NCBI GenBank assembly: GCA_013824385.1
Contig: PNNU01000250.1
Location: forward strand, 1 to 5,641
Source: Anaerolinea sp.
GTDB lineage: Bacteria > Chloroflexota > Anaerolineae > Anaerolineales > Anaerolineaceae
Direction: 5' to 3'
DNA length: 5,641 bases
Every line of letters begins with the position of its first letter. The first letter of the stretch is position 1. Positions 1-5,641 of the stretch are shown here, in pieces. The notes beneath the pieces are model-generated. The model saw nothing but the letters and a program-made list of their open reading frames with translations, had not been told where the DNA came from and did not search any database. The translations under genes and the position numbers were made by a program.

Positions 1-336
1 TGTCCATTTGAAATTGTAGAATTTGTAGTCAAAGCTGAGGCTGACGGTCTCGCCCGCCTTCAAACCACTGACCTTGATTCCGCTGTCACTGAACTGCCCC
101 TGGCTGGGACCAAACCCTGTGGGATACACAAGGCCATCCTTCTCGAATGTACCCGGTAGATATAATGGGGCTAACACCAGGGAGGTGTATTGTTCTCCGC
201 TAAATGCCGGTTTTACTACCGGGTCAGCCAGTTCTGTTGAAGCGGGAGCAGCCACTACAAAAACCAGGCTAAAACTAAGGGTAAACAGTCCAACTACTAA
301 AAGTGATGCGACTAAAACCTTCCCAATATTCTTCAT
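1..336 (-). CDS. Exported protein of unknown function, N-terminal part (runs off left edge)
   Basis: Reading the minus strand from the ATG at 336-334 gives 112 codons with no stop before base 1, so the gene is 3'-truncated by the window. Residues 1-6 (MKNIGK) are basic. Residues 7-29 are a hydrophobic run (VLVASLLVVGLF and onward), followed by small residues A29-A30-P-A32 that would suit signal peptidase I cleavage. This is a classic export signal, although an uncleaved membrane anchor is possible. The mature part holds short polar and beta-prone stretches, including LAPLYLPG at 55-62 and SGLKAGETVSLSFDY at 90-104, which suggest a beta-sandwich domain of an envelope or secreted protein. I recognise no family and assign no function. 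An AAGGA Shine-Dalgarno site (complement of 343-347) lies 6 bases before the ATG, and a good promoter lies upstream. A plus-strand reading across 74-358 is also open but has neither a signal sequence nor a ribosome site, so I take it as a shadow. Confidence 0.75.
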   Translation of the reverse strand, partial: MKNIGKVLVASLLVVGLFTLSFSLVFVVAAPASTELADPVVKPAFSGEQYTSLVLAPLYLPGTFEKDGLVYPTGFGPSQGQFSDSGIKVSGLKAGETVSLSFDYKFYNFKWT

Positions 337-373
337 TTTTTATCCTTTTCTAAATTAGACCTTATTTGTCTTA

Positions 374-400
374 ATTATACGCAGTATTTAAAAAAGTCAA
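374..400 (-). promoter_or_regulatory. Promoter for the exported-protein gene
   Basis: On the minus strand a TTGACT -35 box (complement of 395-400) and a perfect TATAAT -10 box (complement of 374-379) are separated by 15 bp. That spacer is shorter than the usual 16-18 bp. Transcription would begin near 367, giving a leader of about 30 bases before the ATG at 336. No experimental support; called from the consensus match only. Confidence 0.55.
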
Positions 401-450
401 TCCCCCAATTTTCAATAAATACACTCCTATTCCAACATGGATTTGTACGC

Positions 451-456
451 TATAAT
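451..456 (+). promoter_or_regulatory. -10 box of the nitroreductase promoter
   Basis: A perfect TATAAT lies about 40 bases before the nitroreductase ATG, predicting a start near 463 and a leader of roughly 34 bases. No good -35 box is visible; the nearest candidates (429-435, ATTCCAA) are poor matches. The promoter may therefore be weak or depend on an activator. Confidence 0.45.
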
Positions 457-496
457 TGGATAGAACATAATTTCTTGCTTTCACAAGGATAAATCC

Positions 497-1138
497 ATGG
501 ATATCTATCAAGCTTTCCAGAACCGACAAACCATCCGCGACTTTGAGCAAAACAATGGAACCCCGCGCATGCTTGACGCTTTACTCGTGCGCAAGCTCAT
601 TGAAGCCGGTTTCTCCGCCCCCACCAATGATCACCTGCGTGATTGGCATTTTGTACTGCTTAACGACCTTGATCAACGCAGTCAACTTATTTCTGAGGTG
701 ATCAAACCGGTCAACCGCAAACGATCCGAAACCATTGTCAACCGCTGGGGGCTCACCGACCCAGATCAGCGTGAAATGTATATTGAGGCAATACCTCGTC
801 AGTTTTCAATGCTCAACAATTGCGGCTGCCTGATTCTACCTTTGTATCGTCAGGATCTTCCCCTGCTGAAACCAAAAAACCTTTCCGCGCTCAACTATTT
901 CGTCTCCATTTGGCTGTGCATCGAAAACATCTTCAACGCCGCCTCCGCTGAAGGAGTCTACGGAGTGGTGCGCATCCCCGCCCCGGAGGAAAGCAAAATC
1001 GTGAAAACGCGGCTCAATATACCTGACAATTACGAATTCCCCTGCTGGATCGCACTGGGTTACCCTGCTGCAGACGCTCTCCGTGCCCACCAGATCACCA
1101 TCGATCTTGATTCGCGCATCCATCAAAACCGGTGGTAA
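497..1138 (+). CDS. Nitroreductase-family flavoprotein
   Basis: A 213-residue cytoplasmic protein of normal length for the FMN-dependent nitroreductase superfamily, whose members use NAD(P)H to reduce nitro compounds, quinones, flavins or enoates. Family marks in order: the N-terminal phosphate-binding RQTIRDF at 10-16 (the RxSIRxF pattern); APTNDHLRDWHFVLL at 41-55, equivalent to the APSxxNxQPWxF FMN/dimer segment; a central helix and loop CIENIFNAASAEGVYG at 141-156; and the closing WIALGYPA at 184-191. The QPW of many relatives is RDW here. The segment at about 70-130 between the FMN-binding parts is diverged, so the substrate cannot be read from sequence. The ATG at 497 follows AAGGA at 485-489 with 7 bases between, which supports this start. 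The gene stands alone, is divergent from the exported-protein gene, and ends at the shared terminator at 1181. An open minus-strand frame over its 3' half is a shadow. Confidence 0.92.
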   Translation: MDIYQAFQNRQTIRDFEQNNGTPRMLDALLVRKLIEAGFSAPTNDHLRDWHFVLLNDLDQRSQLISEVIKPVNRKRSETIVNRWGLTDPDQREMYIEAIPRQFSMLNNCGCLILPLYRQDLPLLKPKNLSALNYFVSIWLCIENIFNAASAEGVYGVVRIPAPEESKIVKTRLNIPDNYEFPCWIALGYPAADALRAHQITIDLDSRIHQNRW

Positions 1139-1180
1139 TAGTCTGTTTTTCATCAGCAATTTAACAACACTATAAAAATC

Positions 1181-1220
1181 AAAGCCGTCTTGAAGCATTT
1201 TTGCTTCAAAACGGCTTTTT
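1181..1220. terminator. Two-way rho-independent terminator between the nitroreductase and chemoreceptor genes
   Basis: Arms 1181-1197 and 1202-1218 form a 17-bp stem with one C-A mismatch (1189/1210) and a TTTT loop. The stem includes AAGCCGT pairing with ACGGCTT and TTGAAGCA pairing with TGCTTCAA. On the plus strand the stem runs into TTTTT (1216-1220). On the minus strand it is followed by a T-rich tract, the complement of TATAAAAATC at 1171-1180. It lies between two converging genes, 42 bases after one stop codon and about 25 bases after the other, so it can end both transcripts. Confidence 0.9.
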
Positions 1221-1245
1221 CAGCCTGATTACAAATTGCTGATTA

Positions 1246-2865
1246 TTATATTTTAAATCTTTCCACCACGTTATTTAGTTCTTGTGCCAATGCGGCCAGC
1301 GCTGTCGCGGACTGGGTGACTTCTGCCATTTGTGCAGCCATCTCTTCTGTGGAGGCTGAAACTTCTTCCACAGCTGCTGAATTCTCTTCCGAAACCGAAG
1401 CGATGTTTTCAACCGCCATGCTTACTTCTCCAGACGACGCCGCCATCTCTTCTGTGGAGGCCGTATTCTGTTCAACCACAGCCGATACAGAATCGACTGC
1501 AGCCACTAGTTCATTAGCGGAGGCCGCCATTTCTTCAGCGGCGGAAGCAGCTGCATCAGCTTCTTTTTTCAACCGCAGCGAAACCTGGTCGATAGCTGAC
1601 AATGCTAACCCGGCTTTCTCGGCAGTTCCCAACCCAATTTCTACTTCATGGGCGCCTTCTTCCATGGCTCGTACAGCTTCATCCACTGTCCCCTGAATAC
1701 CCCTCACCAGTTCATTAATCTCTCTTGCAGAAGTGGATGACCTCTCAGCCAATTTACGGACTTCATCGGCGACAACTGCAAAACCTTTGCCTGCCTCGCC
1801 GGCTCGTGCTGCTTCAATAGCCGCATTCAAAGCCAGAAGGTTGGTTTGCGAAGCAATATCCTCGATCATCGAGGTAATCGCGCCAATCTCACTCGACCGT
1901 TTACCCATCTCTTCTACTTTTTGAGCAGAAAGGCCTACTTTTTCCTGGATGCGCACCATACCGTCCAAAGTATCTGTTACCGTTTTTGCTCCTTGACTGG
2001 CAGCCAAAGCCGCTTGCTCAGATTCACGGACCACAGCCGCTGCATTGCCGGCTACCTGATTGATTACAGTGGATAATTGGTTGGTAATCTCAGAAGCTTT
2101 ATTGGTGGCGCTGGCTTGTTCTTGAGCGCCTTGAGCCACTCCATTGATCGCCCGGGACATTTGTTCAACAGAAAGCGCCGTTTTATTTACAGATTCCGTT
2201 TGCTGTGTAATACCAGATGCCACTTGTTGAATTGTTCGTGCTATTTGTGTGGTGGCTTCTGAAGACTCACTGGCTGCATTAGCCAACATCATTGAAGATG
2301 TGTTCAACTCAACGGCGTTTTCAGTTAGTTGCTCGATGATTTGATGCAGGTCAGTTGTCATCTTGACCATACTATGCCCCAATTCATCCTTTTCGCTAAA
2401 AGTATTGACCTTCACCGTCAAATCGCCTTCGGCGATCAATGCCATCTGATCTGCCATGTAGCCAAAGTAACCTTGCGCACCACCTAATGCGCGTCCAATC
2501 GCACCGAGCTCATCCTTGCGGGAGTTGTTGCGTTGTTTAACTTCATCAGAAAGTTCACGAGAGAGGTCACCTGTTTTCAAGCGGTTCAATGAACCGATAA
2601 AGATATTTACAGGTTTTTGGATGTTTTGTGAAACAATAATCGCGAAACCAACTCCTATAACAATACATAATAAACCGCCGATTATCACTATCCAAAGTGC
2701 AATATTTAACTTGGCCACCATCTGAACCTGAGTGACGTCGGCCAAACTGACTGCTGAAAGAAACACAAAATACTCTGCAAGGGCTGTTGCTATAGCAAAA
2801 AGTAATAGAGTAACTGTGATAAAAAATATTTTTCCCCGAATTGAGATGCTATCAAGAAACCTCAT
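1246..2865 (-). CDS. Methyl-accepting chemotaxis protein with tandem HAMP segments and no large sensor domain
   Basis: A 539-residue membrane chemoreceptor that would signal through CheW and the CheA kinase to the flagellar or pilus motor. Membrane helices lie at about 13-36 and 55-79; only about 18 residues lie between them, so there is no Cache, 4HB or PAS-type sensor. A HAMP segment follows at about 80-133 (P85, then KDELG at 118-122). A second HAMP-like segment spans about 137-186 and has a second KDELG-type motif (159-163). The rest is the long coiled-coil signalling domain, with the conserved hairpin tip at about 327-385: [20 protein letters not shown], then [23 protein letters not shown] blocks at 444, 472 and 507 mark heptad repeats and likely methylation regions. 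The protein ends in VVERFKI and lacks an NWETF-type CheR/CheB tether. The start is supported by GGAGG (complement of 2871-2875) 5 bases upstream. The adjacent genes are not chemotaxis genes, so this looks like an orphan receptor. Confidence 0.97.
   Translation of the reverse strand: MRFLDSISIRGKIFFITVTLLLFAIATALAEYFVFLSAVSLADVTQVQMVAKLNIALWIVIIGGLLCIVIGVGFAIIVSQNIQKPVNIFIGSLNRLKTGDLSRELSDEVKQRNNSRKDELGAIGRALGGAQGYFGYMADQMALIAEGDLTVKVNTFSEKDELGHSMVKMTTDLHQIIEQLTENAVELNTSSMMLANAASESSEATTQIARTIQQVASGITQQTESVNKTALSVEQMSRAINGVAQGAQEQASATNKASEITNQLSTVINQVAGNAAAVVRESEQAALAASQGAKTVTDTLDGMVRIQEKVGLSAQKVEEMGKRSSEIGAITSMIEDIASQTNLLALNAAIEAARAGEAGKGFAVVADEVRKLAERSSTSAREINELVRGIQGTVDEAVRAMEEGAHEVEIGLGTAEKAGLALSAIDQVSLRLKKEADAAASAAEEMAASANELVAAVDSVSAVVEQNTASTEEMAASSGEVSMAVENIASVSEENSAAVEEVSASTEEMAAQMAEVTQSATALAALAQELNNVVERFKI
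1337..1461. repeat. Direct 20-bp repeat inside the chemoreceptor gene
   Basis: The same 20 bases occur at 1337-1356 and 1442-1461, exactly 105 bases apart. They encode most of ASTEEMAA at residues 504-511 and 469-476 of the receptor. The distance equals 35 residues, or five heptads, so the repeat preserves the coiled-coil register. Confidence 0.85.
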
Positions 2866-2934
2866 TTACGCCTCCAAAGGTTCCATAACTGTGCATCTAC
2901 AACAGAAATGGAATATGCCAAAATTTTTGGTGCT

Positions 2935-2965
2935 GTCATACCATTATTTTTTTTATGAGTTTCAA
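2935..2965 (-). promoter_or_regulatory. Possible chemoreceptor promoter
   Basis: On the minus strand TTGAAA (complement of 2960-2965) is followed after 19 bp by TATGAC (complement of 2935-2940), which is directly preceded by TGG in the manner of an extended -10 box. The spacer is long and the -10 match is imperfect, so this is only the best candidate among weak ones. It would give a leader of about 60 bases. Confidence 0.25.
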
Positions 2966-2980
2966 CCACAGAAAAACCAT

Positions 2981-2996
2981 GCAGATACAAATCTGC
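2981..2996. repeat. Short inverted repeat upstream of the chemoreceptor promoter candidate
   Basis: GCAGAT and ATCTGC form perfect 6-bp arms around ACAA. The repeat lies just upstream of the candidate -35 of the receptor gene, where an operator could sit. The arms are short enough to be chance. Confidence 0.3.
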
Positions 2997-3169
2997 CATT
3001 TATACAGAGCTGACCTGCAACCTTCATGTTAAGTAAAAGTAGTTTCAATTTATGTAAACAATGAGTTAAAAATTGGTAAGGAAAAACTAATAATTTTTAA
3101 TTGTCAAATATCGAAGCGTTTGAACCTTACGGGGGTTAATTTGTACATATAAGTAGGTCTCAAGTCACA

Positions 3170-3196
3170 TTGAGTTTTTTGGTCATTGTGTATAAT
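3170..3196 (+). promoter_or_regulatory. Promoter for the DegV-family gene
   Basis: TTGAGT at 3170-3175 and a perfect TATAAT at 3191-3196 are separated by 15 bp. Transcription would start near 3203, leaving a leader of about 43 bases before the ATG at 3246. The element closely resembles the promoter at 374-400 on the other strand, including its short spacer. Confidence 0.55.
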
Positions 3197-3245
3197 ACGC
3201 TTAATCATTGTTTAAAATCTTTCATTCAAAATAAAGGAATTATTC

Positions 3246-4100
3246 ATGTCAAAAATACAAGTTATCACAGATACCGATTCAAATCTTCCATTTGAGTTGG
3301 CAGAAAAATACGGCATCCTTCTGGTTCCAATCACAATCCAGTTTGGCGAAGAATCTTTCGCTGATAATATCGATATCAAGAATCCCGAAATGTTCGAACG
3401 GATTGATAAAAGCGGTAAACTGCCTACCACAGCAGCACCATCCCCTGCTGCCTTTGCCAAGGCTTTTAAAACTGCATTTGATAACGGTGCAGACTCCATT
3501 ATTTGCATCACAGTAGGCAGTAAGATCAGCCGTACTTATGAATCTGCATTGATCGCTGTTGAAGATTTCCCGGGCAAAAAAATCACTGTTATCGATTCTG
3601 AATTCTTAACCATGGGTCAAGGTTACATGGCAATGACAGCTGTTGAAGCGATCATCGCCGGGGCCAGCCACGAAGAAGCGGTCGCAAAAGTTCGCTCTCT
3701 CATTCCAAGATGTATTCTTTATGGGTCGCTCTCGACCCTAAAATACCTCGCCCTTGGTGGTCGCGTCAGCAACCTCGCTGCAAGCATGGCCAACATGCTC
3801 AACATACGTCCCATCCTTTGTATGCGCGAAGGCAAACTCGACTTACTTGAAAAGGTTCGCACACGTAAAGTCGCCATGGATCGTTTGGTTGAACTATTGG
3901 TTAGCGCTGTTGGAGATAAATCTATTGAACGTATCTGTATAGTTCATGTGCTCAATGAGGAAGATGCCGAATTTCTAAAAACCAAACTGGCAAGCAAGCT
4001 TAAATTACCTGATGTGGTTGACTTCTTTGATTTTGGAACAGGTTTATCGGTACACACCGGGGTTGGTCTGGTTGGCTGTTTCATTCTCACAGCAGAATAA
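3246..4100 (+). CDS. DegV-family (FakB-like) fatty-acid-binding protein
   Basis: A 284-residue soluble protein of typical DegV length. In characterised members (FakB) the protein cradles one fatty acid and presents its carboxylate to the kinase FakA, feeding exogenous fatty acids into phospholipid synthesis. Family motifs are present in order: VITDTDSNLP at 6-15; PTTAAPSPAAF at 60-70 (the TSQPS-type loop); GSKISRTYESA at 91-101 (the SSxLSGTYxSA fatty-acid-binding segment); LKYLALGGRV at 165-174; RPILCMREGKL at 188-198; and H270-TGVGLVG near the C-terminus, the HxGPGxxG-type loop. Two family positions differ: R96 replaces the usual Gly of LSGTY, and V272 replaces the Pro of GPG. The acyl-chain preference cannot be read. 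AAAGGA at 3233-3238 lies 7 bases before the ATG. No FakA gene is in the window and the gene appears to be transcribed alone, ending at the palindrome terminator. The link to FakA is inference from the family. Confidence 0.95.
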   Translation: MSKIQVITDTDSNLPFELAEKYGILLVPITIQFGEESFADNIDIKNPEMFERIDKSGKLPTTAAPSPAAFAKAFKTAFDNGADSIICITVGSKISRTYESALIAVEDFPGKKITVIDSEFLTMGQGYMAMTAVEAIIAGASHEEAVAKVRSLIPRCILYGSLSTLKYLALGGRVSNLAASMANMLNIRPILCMREGKLDLLEKVRTRKVAMDRLVELLVSAVGDKSIERICIVHVLNEEDAEFLKTKLASKLKLPDVVDFFDFGTGLSVHTGVGLVGCFILTAE

Positions 4101-4116
4101 ACAAAGTTGTTTTTAT

Positions 4117-4152
4117 AAAAAAAATCCACATGAATTCATGTGGATTTTTTTT
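4117..4152. terminator. Two-way terminator, perfect 36-bp palindrome
   Basis: Eight A residues (4117-4124), a 20-base self-complementary core centred on GAATTC (4132-4137), and eight T residues (4145-4152) make a sequence identical on both strands. As RNA it folds into a stem closing on a small loop at the centre, followed by a U-run, in either direction. It lies 16 bases after the DegV stop codon and 9 bases after the ywbE stop codon and should end both converging transcripts. Confidence 0.93.
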
Positions 4153-4161
4153 GATTGTTCT

Positions 4162-4362
4162 TTAAGCTATGATCTTTTGAACCCTGCCGACTTTTCCACC
4201 AGTCAAGACCACCTTGATGCCGTAAGGATGAGTTGGGCTTTTAGTGAGCAATTTCACTACTACGCCCTCAGTCAAAGTACCCGTCGGCTGATTTTGTTTC
4301 TCGATCACAGCCACTCGTGAACCAATCTGGATTTCGCTCCGCTTGGGAGTGACTTCTGTCAT
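4162..4362 (-). CDS. ywbE: YwbE-family small conserved protein
   Basis: A 66-residue protein matching the YwbE family (DUF2196), conserved small proteins of undetermined function. The family signatures are all visible: an IQIGSRVAVIEK beta strand at 11-22, TGTLTEGVV at 27-35, LTKSPTHPYGIKV at 39-51 and GKVGRV at 56-61. The protein is full length for the family, with no signal peptide or membrane segment, so it should be cytoplasmic. The small all-beta, glycine-punctuated pattern resembles KOW/SH3-like nucleic-acid-binding folds, but that is only my inference. AGGAG (complement of 4370-4374) lies 7 bases before the ATG. The gene starts 44 bases after the stop of the RNA helicase on the same strand, with no terminator between, and is followed by the palindrome terminator, so the two are probably co-transcribed. 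Confidence 0.9.
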   Translation of the reverse strand: MTEVTPKRSEIQIGSRVAVIEKQNQPTGTLTEGVVVKLLTKSPTHPYGIKVVLTGGKVGRVQKIIA

Positions 4363-4372
4363 AAATACTCTC

Positions 4373-4390
4373 CTGGTAAAAACTCACCAG
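4373..4390 (-). promoter_or_regulatory. Small hairpin abutting the ywbE ribosome binding site
   Basis: CTGGT (4373-4377) and ACCAG (4386-4390) pair around an 8-base loop. On the minus strand the 3' arm overlaps the first bases of the AGGAG ribosome site of ywbE. A 5-bp stem is weak; it might modestly tune translation or be chance. It has no T-run and is not a terminator. Confidence 0.3.
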
Positions 4391-4406
4391 ATCAATATTA
4401 AGTAGA

Positions 4407-5641
4407 TTAATCAGCCAACCGAAGAAGAACCGGCTTGCCACGTAGACGATATTTGCCTTCGCTGGCATTCAGAACCATCTTGACATGCTGTTCTGCCACA
4501 TCCACAAAGGTATGGTCACTGCGAATGTCAATCTCTCCAATCGCACGTCCGGGGATTCCAGATTCGCTGGCAATGGCACCTACTACATCACCCGGTCTGA
4601 TACCGTTGGCATTACCAAGGTTCATCCATAAACGAACCATACCAGATTCTTTACCGCCGCCGCGTGAAGGTCTCTTTTGATCCGAGCTTGAGGACGAGGA
4701 TGCGCCTGAGCTGGTTTTTGAGTTCCACTTTTCACGCTGTCTGTCAGTTCCAGAGCGACGTTCGTCCAGGCGTTTGTACTTGCTCTCCTGGGCGGGTTCT
4801 TGAATCTCCTTGGTGGAGATGGTTCCCTCGCCCGCGCGGATAAGGCGAATAGCTGCAACTGCGATTTCAACCGGTGATAATCCCAACTCATTCATACGGC
4901 CAACAAATTCGCGTTCAGCAGGGGTCACCCCGGCCAATAATTGGTCAGAAATTCGAGTGATGAGACGATCTTCACGTCTGGCTTTCACAGCGTCCACAGA
5001 AGGAAGTGAGAATTCAATCATGGGTTGTTTGGTGTAGGCTTGTATCTGATTCAATCTGCCGCGTTCTTTGGGGGTTAAAAAGGTGATTGCAACACCTTTC
5101 TTTCCAGCGCGACCGGTACGTCCAATGCGATGCACGTAATCTTCGGCATCGGCAGGCACATCAAAATTAAACACGTGTGAAACTCCGGCAATATCCAGAC
5201 CACGGGCGGCTACATCTGTTGCAACCATTAAAGTGATTTGTCCCTGTCGAAATTTGTTTAGCACTTGTTCACGCCGAGCCTGGTTCAGATCGCCGTGAAG
5301 AGAATCAGAGGGAAAACCCATTTGAATCAATTGATCTGCAAGTTCCTGGGCTCTGGCCTTGGTACGTGCAAAGATCAATCCGCTGCTAACCTCTTCAGTT
5401 TCCAACATTCTGGTCAAGGCTGAGAGTTTATTTTCTTCATGAATACGGGTGTAACGTTGTTCAGTATCTGCCACGGTCATATGTTCAGGGCTGACCGAAA
5501 TTCTGGCTGGTTCTTTAAGATAACGATTGGCGAGTTTCTGAATAGCCTGAGGAAGCGTTGCGCTGAAGAGTGCTATTTGTTTTTCCTCAGAAAGTTCTTT
5601 GAGAATTAATTCAACATCATCAATGAAACCCATATTCAGCA
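4407..5641 (-). CDS. DEAD-box RNA helicase with DbpA-type RNA-binding domain, C-terminal part (N-terminus beyond right edge)
   Basis: An ATP-dependent RNA helicase of the DeaD/CsdA/DbpA group, used in ribosome assembly and RNA turnover, often in the cold. The frame is open to the right edge: two codons (L, N) precede the methionine at 5633, giving LNMGF, the stretch just after the DEAD motif. That methionine is therefore internal, and roughly 150-170 residues (Q motif, Walker A, DEAD) lie outside. Numbering from it: motif III SAT at 24-26; GLIFART at 85-91; LHGDLNQARRE at 112-122; VATDVAARGLD at 137-147; HRIGRTGRAG at 168-177. A helical segment at about 215-270 resembles the dimerisation region of CsdA/CshA. 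Then comes a charged, serine-rich linker (about 283-330, with six serines in a row) and a DbpA RNA-binding domain at about 331-407 (MVRLWMNLG, GIRPGDVVGAI, IPGRAIGEIDI). The protein ends right after that domain, without the basic tail of E. coli CsdA. It is probably the first gene of an operon with ywbE. Confidence 0.97.
   Translation of the reverse strand, partial: LNMGFIDDVELILKELSEEKQIALFSATLPQAIQKLANRYLKEPARISVSPEHMTVADTEQRYTRIHEENKLSALTRMLETEEVSSGLIFARTKARAQELADQLIQMGFPSDSLHGDLNQARREQVLNKFRQGQITLMVATDVAARGLDIAGVSHVFNFDVPADAEDYVHRIGRTGRAGKKGVAITFLTPKERGRLNQIQAYTKQPMIEFSLPSVDAVKARREDRLITRISDQLLAGVTPAEREFVGRMNELGLSPVEIAVAAIRLIRAGEGTISTKEIQEPAQESKYKRLDERRSGTDRQREKWNSKTSSGASSSSSSDQKRPSRGGGKESGMVRLWMNLGNANGIRPGDVVGAIASESGIPGRAIGEIDIRSDHTFVDVAEQHVKMVLNASEGKYRLRGKPVLLRLAD

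Larger units (their letters stand above)
2866..3245. other. Divergent intergenic region between the chemoreceptor and DegV genes
   Basis: A 380-base A+T-rich region with no credible coding sequence; the short plus-strand frame crossing its left part has no ribosome site and overlaps the receptor start. It holds the receptor's ribosome site and a weak promoter candidate on the left, and a good promoter and ribosome site for the DegV gene on the right. Two inverted repeats lie between them, at 2981-2996 and 3066-3100. I see no riboswitch, tRNA or small-RNA signature. Confidence 0.7.

Noticed and set aside
74..358. 94-codon plus-strand open frame at the left end
   Set aside because: It lies opposite the exported-protein gene, has no good ribosome site, and its product looks like random low-complexity sequence. 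The minus-strand reading has a signal peptide, ribosome site and promoter.
836..1198. 120-codon minus-strand open frame opposite the nitroreductase gene
   Set aside because: The plus-strand nitroreductase carries all family motifs. The antisense frame has no recognisable domain and its start lies inside the terminator hairpin.
1316..1696. Plus-strand Ser/Ala/Thr-rich frame opposite the chemoreceptor
   Set aside because: Its composition is the mirror of the Glu/Ala-rich coiled coil on the other strand, a common shadow effect; it has no independent signals.
3066..3100. Inverted repeat TTAAAAATT / AATTTTTAA in the chemoreceptor-DegV gap
   Set aside because: The arms are pure A+T with an 18-base loop in an A+T-rich region, so chance is likely; it follows no gene end and makes a poor terminator.
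4012..4320. 102-codon plus-strand frame across the DegV end, terminator and ywbE
   Set aside because: It overlaps the DegV coding end in another frame, runs through the terminator hairpin and lies opposite ywbE; the product shows no family.
4407..5633. Reading the helicase as a complete gene starting at the ATG at 5633
   Set aside because: The frame continues through L-N to the window edge, and LNMGF is the conserved stretch after the DEAD motif, so this methionine is internal and the gene is truncated by the window.
1..5641. Mobile element, CRISPR array, prophage or defence system
   Set aside because: No transposase, integrase, spaced direct repeats, terminal inverted repeats, or known defence or toxin-antitoxin gene is visible. 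The genes are all housekeeping or signalling types, each with its own promoter or terminator.

Overview
The window holds six protein genes with ordinary bacterial signals and no sign of a mobile element, CRISPR array, RNA gene or defence island. The organism is a bacterium of moderate G+C with clear Shine-Dalgarno sites, consensus-like TATAAT -10 boxes and rho-independent terminators. It makes chemoreceptors, and it carries DegV and YwbE family proteins. Taken together this would suit an anaerobic Gram-positive-type or Chloroflexota (Anaerolineae-like) genome. That placement is a weak inference from gene content and protein style, because no phylogenetic marker is present.

Layout from left to right. 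(1) 1-336, minus strand: the first 112 codons of an unrecognised protein with an N-terminal export signal; it runs off the left edge. (2) 337-496: a divergent promoter region. (3) 497-1138, plus strand: a nitroreductase-family flavoprotein. (4) 1181-1220: a strong hairpin terminator shared by two converging genes. (5) 1246-2865, minus strand: a methyl-accepting chemotaxis protein with two membrane helices, almost no extracytoplasmic sensor region and two HAMP-like segments. (6) 2866-3245: a 380-base divergent intergenic region with promoter signals for both sides. (7) 3246-4100, plus strand: a DegV/FakB-family fatty-acid-binding protein. (8) 4117-4152: a perfect 36-bp palindrome acting as a two-way terminator. 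(9) 4162-4362, minus strand: a YwbE-family small protein. (10) 4407-5641, minus strand: the C-terminal three quarters or so of a DEAD-box RNA helicase with a DbpA-type RNA-binding domain; its N-terminus lies beyond the right edge.

Most genes look like independent single-gene units arranged in divergent or convergent pairs. The one likely operon is helicase then ywbE: same strand, 44 bases between them, no terminator in the gap, and one shared terminator after ywbE. I see no convincing undescribed multi-gene system. The points most worth a second look are the helicase-YwbE pairing, the receptor without a sensor domain, the unrecognised exported protein, and two promoters that resemble each other closely and share a 15-bp spacer.
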